A stretch of DNA of 64,000 bases from the NCBI GenBank assembly GCA_030844895.1, contig JAUTDX010007107.1:186001-250000 (forward strand), written 5' to 3'. How positions within the stretch are numbered: position 1 is the first letter of the stretch; each line of letters starts with the position of its first letter. Source of the DNA: Ambrosia x helenae. Its lineage: Eukaryota > Streptophyta > Magnoliopsida > Asterales > Asteraceae. The position numbers and the translations under genes were made by a program. Shown one piece after another: positions 59,501 through 64,000 of the stretch. The notes beneath the pieces were generated by a model that saw nothing but the letters and a program-made list of their open reading frames with translations, was not told the DNA's origin and searched no databases.

Positions 59501-62165
59501 TTATGATATGTTTTCCTTTTATGTCGTATCATATTGTCATATGTTGAACCATGTTCACCTTTTGCTGTCATTTTACATTACGTCATCAACGACTCTCATA
59601 ACTATTTGATTTCTTGTTATATGTAGCTGATATCAACCTTGGCTATATGGTTTTCTTGCTAAATCCTATGATAAATTTGAAAAGCGGATTATTACTTTAA
59701 TCAGATTTTAGTGTTCATTAGATTTTATTCTTGTAGGTCTTGCAGTATGGTTCTGTGCCACTCAAAACATATCTACCTGAGGGTGATATTGATCTAACGG
59801 TTGTTAGCAATCCTGATTGGGAGTGTAGTTTGCCTCTTGACGTTTATCATGCTCTTCTGGCTGAAGAGCGGAATGGAAATGATGAATACGAGCTAAAAGA
59901 CATCCGGTTAATTGATGCAGAGGTTATCCTCATGATTATACTCTTTAAAATGTCAACAATTATAAGAACATATGCTATATGTTAGCATTAGATTAACATT
60001 GGATTTCATATACATTACACACTTACACTTTTAAAAATCTTGATCATTTTGGTAACTTGTTGCTATGATGTTTCCGACGGCAGGTGAAACTGGTTAAGTG
60101 TGTTGTTAACGGCATCACAATGGACATATCCTTCAACCAGACGAGCGGCATTTGTGCACTATGTTTTCTTGAGCAGGTATGATCAAGCTTTATTTTCATA
60201 TTCCTAAAAAGCGCGCATATTTTTATTACTATTTTGATCGTTGTTATGTTTACTAATGCAGATGGATCGCCTTATTGACAAAAGTCATCTTTTCAAACGC
60301 AGTATCATTCTGATAAAATCATGGTGTTACTATGAAAGTCGTATTTTGGGTTCTATGTATGGCCTCCTATCTACATATGCTTTGGAAACTTTAGTTCTAT
60401 ACATATTCCGTATGTACAACGCATCTCTTTCCAGCCCACTGATGGTAATATTTTCAAACCTTGTGAAAAGAAGTCTAGATTTTTCGCTTGATATACGCTC
60501 ACAATTTTAATTTTGTTTTTCAAATTCTAGGTTCTTTACAGATTCTTGGAGTATTACAGCAAATTTGACTGGGATAAGTTCGGCGTTAGTATTGAGGGTC
60601 CTGTTAACTTATCTTTACTGCCTAACATAGTCGGTAAGAAATCAAACCTTGAACTTGGGTATGTTTGGCATTGCGTTTTAAAAGTGATTACCTAAATAAT
60701 GTATTTTCAGGTAGCGCGCACACAGTTAGTTTATAATGTTTAGGTATACTGAAACAGGAATCATTTGAATATTATTTAGAGGTCATATGATCAATTTTAT
60801 CGAGTGATGTAAATGCCATACATCCGTATGAGGTTAATTTATCGAGTGATGTTCATATACTTGTTTTCTGATTCTACCTCTCATTCTGTGTAGTCGAGAA
60901 TCCCAGCTATCAAGCTTTACTCGGCGGAGAATATGTGACAAACCAGATAAAGTTATACACCGTTCCTTGTAAGGCACCTATGGGTTATAGGACACCTTTC
61001 ATCCGAAAGGTTATTAATATAATCGATCCGCTCAAAAGAAACAACAACCTTGGACGAAGCGTCCGTTTAGGTAAGTGATAACATTATTATTCTAATAAAG
61101 CAATTACCGCATGGAAAGTTTTCACCATTGCAAAATTTGGACTCAAAATGTATCATATAAGATACAAGACTGAAAATCTTTTCAATTGAAATGAATGAAT
61201 TGAATATATGTGAACGGGTCATGAAACGTGTTTCTTGAATCTTGCAGGAAACTTTTTGCGTATAAAGTTTGCGTTAAGTTTTGGGGCTCATAAGCTTGCT
61301 GAGATTCTGCAATCACCGAGACAGAAAATTAAAGAAGGGATAAAAAATTTCTTCGGTAACACATTGAGGATGAATGAAGATAAATTTTGTCTGAAGCTTG
61401 GGTTAACATATGACTATGAAGATGACATGCGATCAGAACGTTTGAATGCTGATCCTGAGAGTGATAATTTGAGATTAGCAGACCTCTCAGGAGACTATGA
61501 CGGTAACCTAAGGAATCTGCTAACCAGTCAACGTATTTACAGTTTATGTTACTCTTCTGTTCAACCATACACAAATGGTGCAGTGATGCAGCTTTCTGCC
61601 CCAAATTTCCCGGTTCACCAAACTTGCACATTTAACCCTCCTACGGTATGTTATATTATATACGGTATGTTATATTTCAAGTTTTGTTTAATAATTTTGA
61701 TGGTCTCATCATGGATTCTTTTAGGGCCCACCCACGAGAGCAAGCGCTAGGGGTTGTGTGCCCCCATTGCCTGACCATGAGCCGAATTGGGCCCACGGAA
61801 GTACTCATGAATTAGGCACGTCTTTGGGTGCTAACAATGACTGTCCAGACCCACAACCACCACTAGGTCATGGACAGTCTAGTGCACCCTGCGATGTGCA
61901 TACACATGGAAGGAGGCTAGAATTTGGATCTTTTGGCCGTGGCTCCTTGACCAGTCAGGAGGCTGAGCGGACTTGCACTATATTCGATAGAAAACCAAGC
62001 GAAAGGTAAACTCAATATTTACTTGTATTCAATTCAGGTTTCCATTTATTTCGTTTAATTAATTCCCCTCTTCATGTATATATTGGTGAAGTATTTATGC
62101 ATGTTTTCAGGGTCCCTAACATGCAGTTACCGCTCATGGACGATAACGAGTTCCCTCCTTTATAA
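56596..62165 (+). CDS. Nucleotidyltransferase, PAP/OAS1 substrate-binding domain protein
   Basis: Nine exons: 56596-56811, 59737-59922, 60084-60176, 60262-60444, 60531-60633, 60894-61070, 61248-61645, 61725-62005 and 62111-62165. All are GT-AG, total 1692 nt, product 563 aa. Residues 77-91 carry the Pol-beta-type active site: GSVPLKTYLPEGDID, with two catalytic aspartates at 89 and 91. The third is in exon 3 (MDISFNQTSG, about residue 148). The PAP/OAS1 substrate-binding region follows (LIKSWCYYESRILGSMYGLLSTYALETLVLYI, exon 4; then NIIDPLKRNNNLGRSV, exon 6). The C-terminus is variable and ends NEFPPL. It resembles the Arabidopsis At3g51620-like family, related to non-canonical poly(A) polymerases; substrate is not established. 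The 2.9 kb first intron is far longer than the rest. Confidence 0.93.
56812..59736 (+). other. 2.9 kb first intron of the nucleotidyltransferase gene
   Basis: AT-rich intron, GT start and TTCTTGTAG end. T-runs lie at 56931-56953 and 57645-57663. A repeated GAAGTGTCGTTTCGAGTCTT phrase stands near 58348 and 58409. No other gene seen. Confidence 0.75.
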
Positions 62166-62534
62166 GTTTAAGGAAGCATGTGTAAAGACTAGCTTTAAGG
62201 AAGATATATAGGAGTGAATTAATACCAAAAAAAGATAACAAAAATTAGGACTCTTTTTTCATAGGTTTGTTCTAATGTTTCTGTTATATTTTCTTTAGAT
62301 TTTCTGTTTGTGTGTAATACAATGTAGGAAACAAAAGAAACCAAAAAATGTGAAAAAAAAAGAAAAAAATTAATATAAAAGACATTCAAACAATGCTTCC
62401 TAGCCCTTTTCTTCCTTCTGTTATCTTTATATTCTTCCTGATGCTTGCAGCATATCTTTTCAATGTTGAAAAGCTGCTTCAGGTATCATTTGCTCTTTTG
62501 TTTTTGAAACCATTTCTCTATCTATGATCTAATA
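62166..62534 (+). other. 3' untranslated region and spacer
   Basis: Likely 3' region of the nucleotidyltransferase gene. A poly-A-rich stretch lies at 62340-62380. No classical AATAAA near a clear end. No gene seen. Confidence 0.45.
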
Positions 62535-62829
62535 ATTTGTGACGCATTTGCAACAAAACCTTGATGTTAGAAAAAACCTCGTCGGAAACCACTTCCTACA
62601 CATTTGTAACACAATTTTCAATGCATTTCTTAAGAAAACATGGTGTAGGAAATTTGTGACCCATTTCCTACACAATTTCTTAAGTATTTGTAGATACCTT
62701 GTGTCGCAAATTTGCTAAAAAATTTATAGTTTTTTTGTCGTCATAAATGAGTAGCAACTTTGTTAAAATTTGTGACGCATTTTTTTTTGTAAGAAAATTT
62801 TGTTACAAAATGCCACTTTTCTAGTAGTG
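62535..62829. mobile_element. CACTA-type element end or fragment
   Basis: The right limit, reverse-complemented, is CACTACTAGAAAAGT, the terminus typical of plant CACTA (En/Spm) elements. Inside are subterminal-type repeats TTTGTGACGCATTT, TTTGTGACCCATTT and their complements (62540-62800). I do not find a matching CACTA start on the left, so the element is truncated or its left end has mutated. Confidence 0.6.
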
Positions 62830-63199
62830 ATATCATAAGATCTCCTAGTTTTGCAACTATCGGTATAACAATTAACGACATTATCCCAAATGGTCTGGGA
62901 AATCAAAGAGAAGGTTTTCGCTTCCACAATGAGGCTCATCAATCGGCATACAATATTGGCTCGACGACATCAGCATATGTCTCTGGCTGGACATACCTAT
63001 CCTGCGGTTTTTCTAAACCTAAAGGATTAGATGGTTTATAAAACTTTTTGGCAACATAATCTCTACTAAACAAAAGTATCATCCATGGGCGAATCCCAAT
63101 TGTAACACCACAAAACCCTCTCTGTGAAATACATTTATCATACTATGTTTGCTTTTGTACATGTGAGCGTCACTCCTTTCAAGATCTCGGCGGCTAAAG

Positions 63200-64000
63200 C
63201 TTCTGCTTGTTCAACAATCTATCTGAGTTTGATCTTTGATCAAAATTTTAATGTTCATTCAATTGTATACATGTAGGTCAATCGGTATTATTCTCTTTAT
63301 CATTAAGATTTATAAGAATATATGCCTCATGTTAGCATTAGAGATTAGTGTTGGATTTCGTATACATTATACTTTTAAATGAATAATAACTAGCCTTAAC
63401 ATATATATAGAGGAAGCCAAGGGAAAGTTAATGAATAATCTTTGTGTATTACTTAATATGGTATATGGGATCAACAAATTGAATCATGAAATCCCTTTGT
63501 TAGTGTTATGTAAAGAATCTTGTTCATTTTGATACTTTGTTGTTATAGCGTTTCCGATGGCTAGTGATACTGGTTAAGTGTGGTTAAGTGTGTTTTCTTG
63601 AGCAAATATGATCAAGCTTTATATTCATGTTCCTAAAAAGCGCGCCCTATTTTTATTATCAATTTGATTGCTTTTGTTTACGTTAGCAGGTGGATCGCCC
63701 TATACAATGATCATCTTTTCGAACGAAGTATCATTCTAATAAAATCATGGTGTTACCATATGAAAGTCGGCCATATTATAGGCTCGATTAGTGGCCTCTT
63801 GTCTACATATGCATTGGAAACTTTAGTTCTATACATACCGCGTATGTTATATGCATCTCTTACCAGGCCACTAATGGTAATCTTTTCAAATCGTGTGAAA
63901 AGAAGTCGGTTTAAAAGTTATTACCTAATTGTTGTGTTTTCAGGTAGCGCACAATTAGTTTCTGGTGTTTCGGCGAGGTCATATGATGATCAGTTTAGGT
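63200..64000 (+). pseudogene. Deleted tandem copy of the nucleotidyltransferase gene (partial)
   Basis: Sequence from about 63200 follows the upstream gene's introns and exons in order. 63205-63400 matches parts of introns 1 and 2. 63549-63607 matches the intron 2/exon 3 boundary and ends of exon 3, but about 70 bases with the third catalytic aspartate are missing. 63690-63876 matches exon 4 with frame-disrupting changes. After 63907 the sequence jumps from intron 4 into intron 5 (GTTTAAAAGT..ATTACCTAA), so exon 5 is deleted. It runs off the window. It cannot encode a working enzyme. Confidence 0.88.

Noticed and set aside
1..64000. CRISPR arrays, bacterial operons, rRNA genes
   Set aside because: None found. 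Tandem repeats lack the repeat-spacer pattern, and gene structure is that of a plant nucleus.

Overview
The window is nuclear DNA of a flowering plant. It has spliced genes with GT-AG introns, an AT-rich intergenic background, and dense plant transposons of the Ty1/copia, Ty3/gypsy chromovirus, L1-type LINE, MuDR-like, hAT-type MITE, Helitron, CACTA and SINE types. The protein and repeat style suggests a eudicot, perhaps Asteraceae; that is an impression, not a measurement. No bacterial operon, CRISPR array or rRNA is present.

Two host genes are complete. A seven-exon nucleotide-sugar transporter of the plant UDP-xylose transporter (UXT) type lies on + at 12414-16597 (352 aa). A nine-exon nucleotidyltransferase / PAP-OAS1 substrate-binding protein lies on + at 56596-62165 (563 aa), with a 2.9 kb first intron. 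A deleted tandem copy of the second gene runs off the right edge (about 63200-64000).

Layout: 1-4300 is intergenic, with a 62-bp minisatellite, a probable LTR remnant and a Helitron end. 4318-9720 is a decayed minus-strand L1-type LINE. 9720-12400 holds unassigned DNA, a Helitron-like fragment and a small SINE with a 16-bp target duplication, then the UXT leader. 12414-16597 is UXT. 17375-26259 is a cluster of four hAT-type MITEs; one is split by a 6.6 kb Ty1/copia element (19191-25795) that has LTRs identical by eye and one intact 1488-codon ORF. 26959-45484 is an 18.5 kb nest: a Ty3/gypsy chromovirus with a probable intron in gag, cut inside integrase by a 7.6 kb non-coding LTR element (LARD) at 34159-41751. 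45686-50030 holds another hAT MITE, a minisatellite, a large foldback element and a non-autonomous Helitron. 50031-54781 is a MuDR-like element with about 200-bp terminal inverted repeats. It carries a broken, intron-containing transposase on minus and, converging on it, a small GRF-type zinc-finger gene on plus. 54782-56595 holds a second Helitron terminus and a long ATAC microsatellite. The nucleotidyltransferase gene and its damaged copy complete the window, with a CACTA-like terminus between them.

The least ordinary items are the two-gene convergent MuDR-like element with a GRF finger in the mudrB position, the phase-preserving 79-nt intron in the gypsy gag, the tRNA-like box A/box B modules inside the LARD LTRs, and the four-layer nesting that can be ordered in time. 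All homology calls are by eye; no database search or alignment was run.
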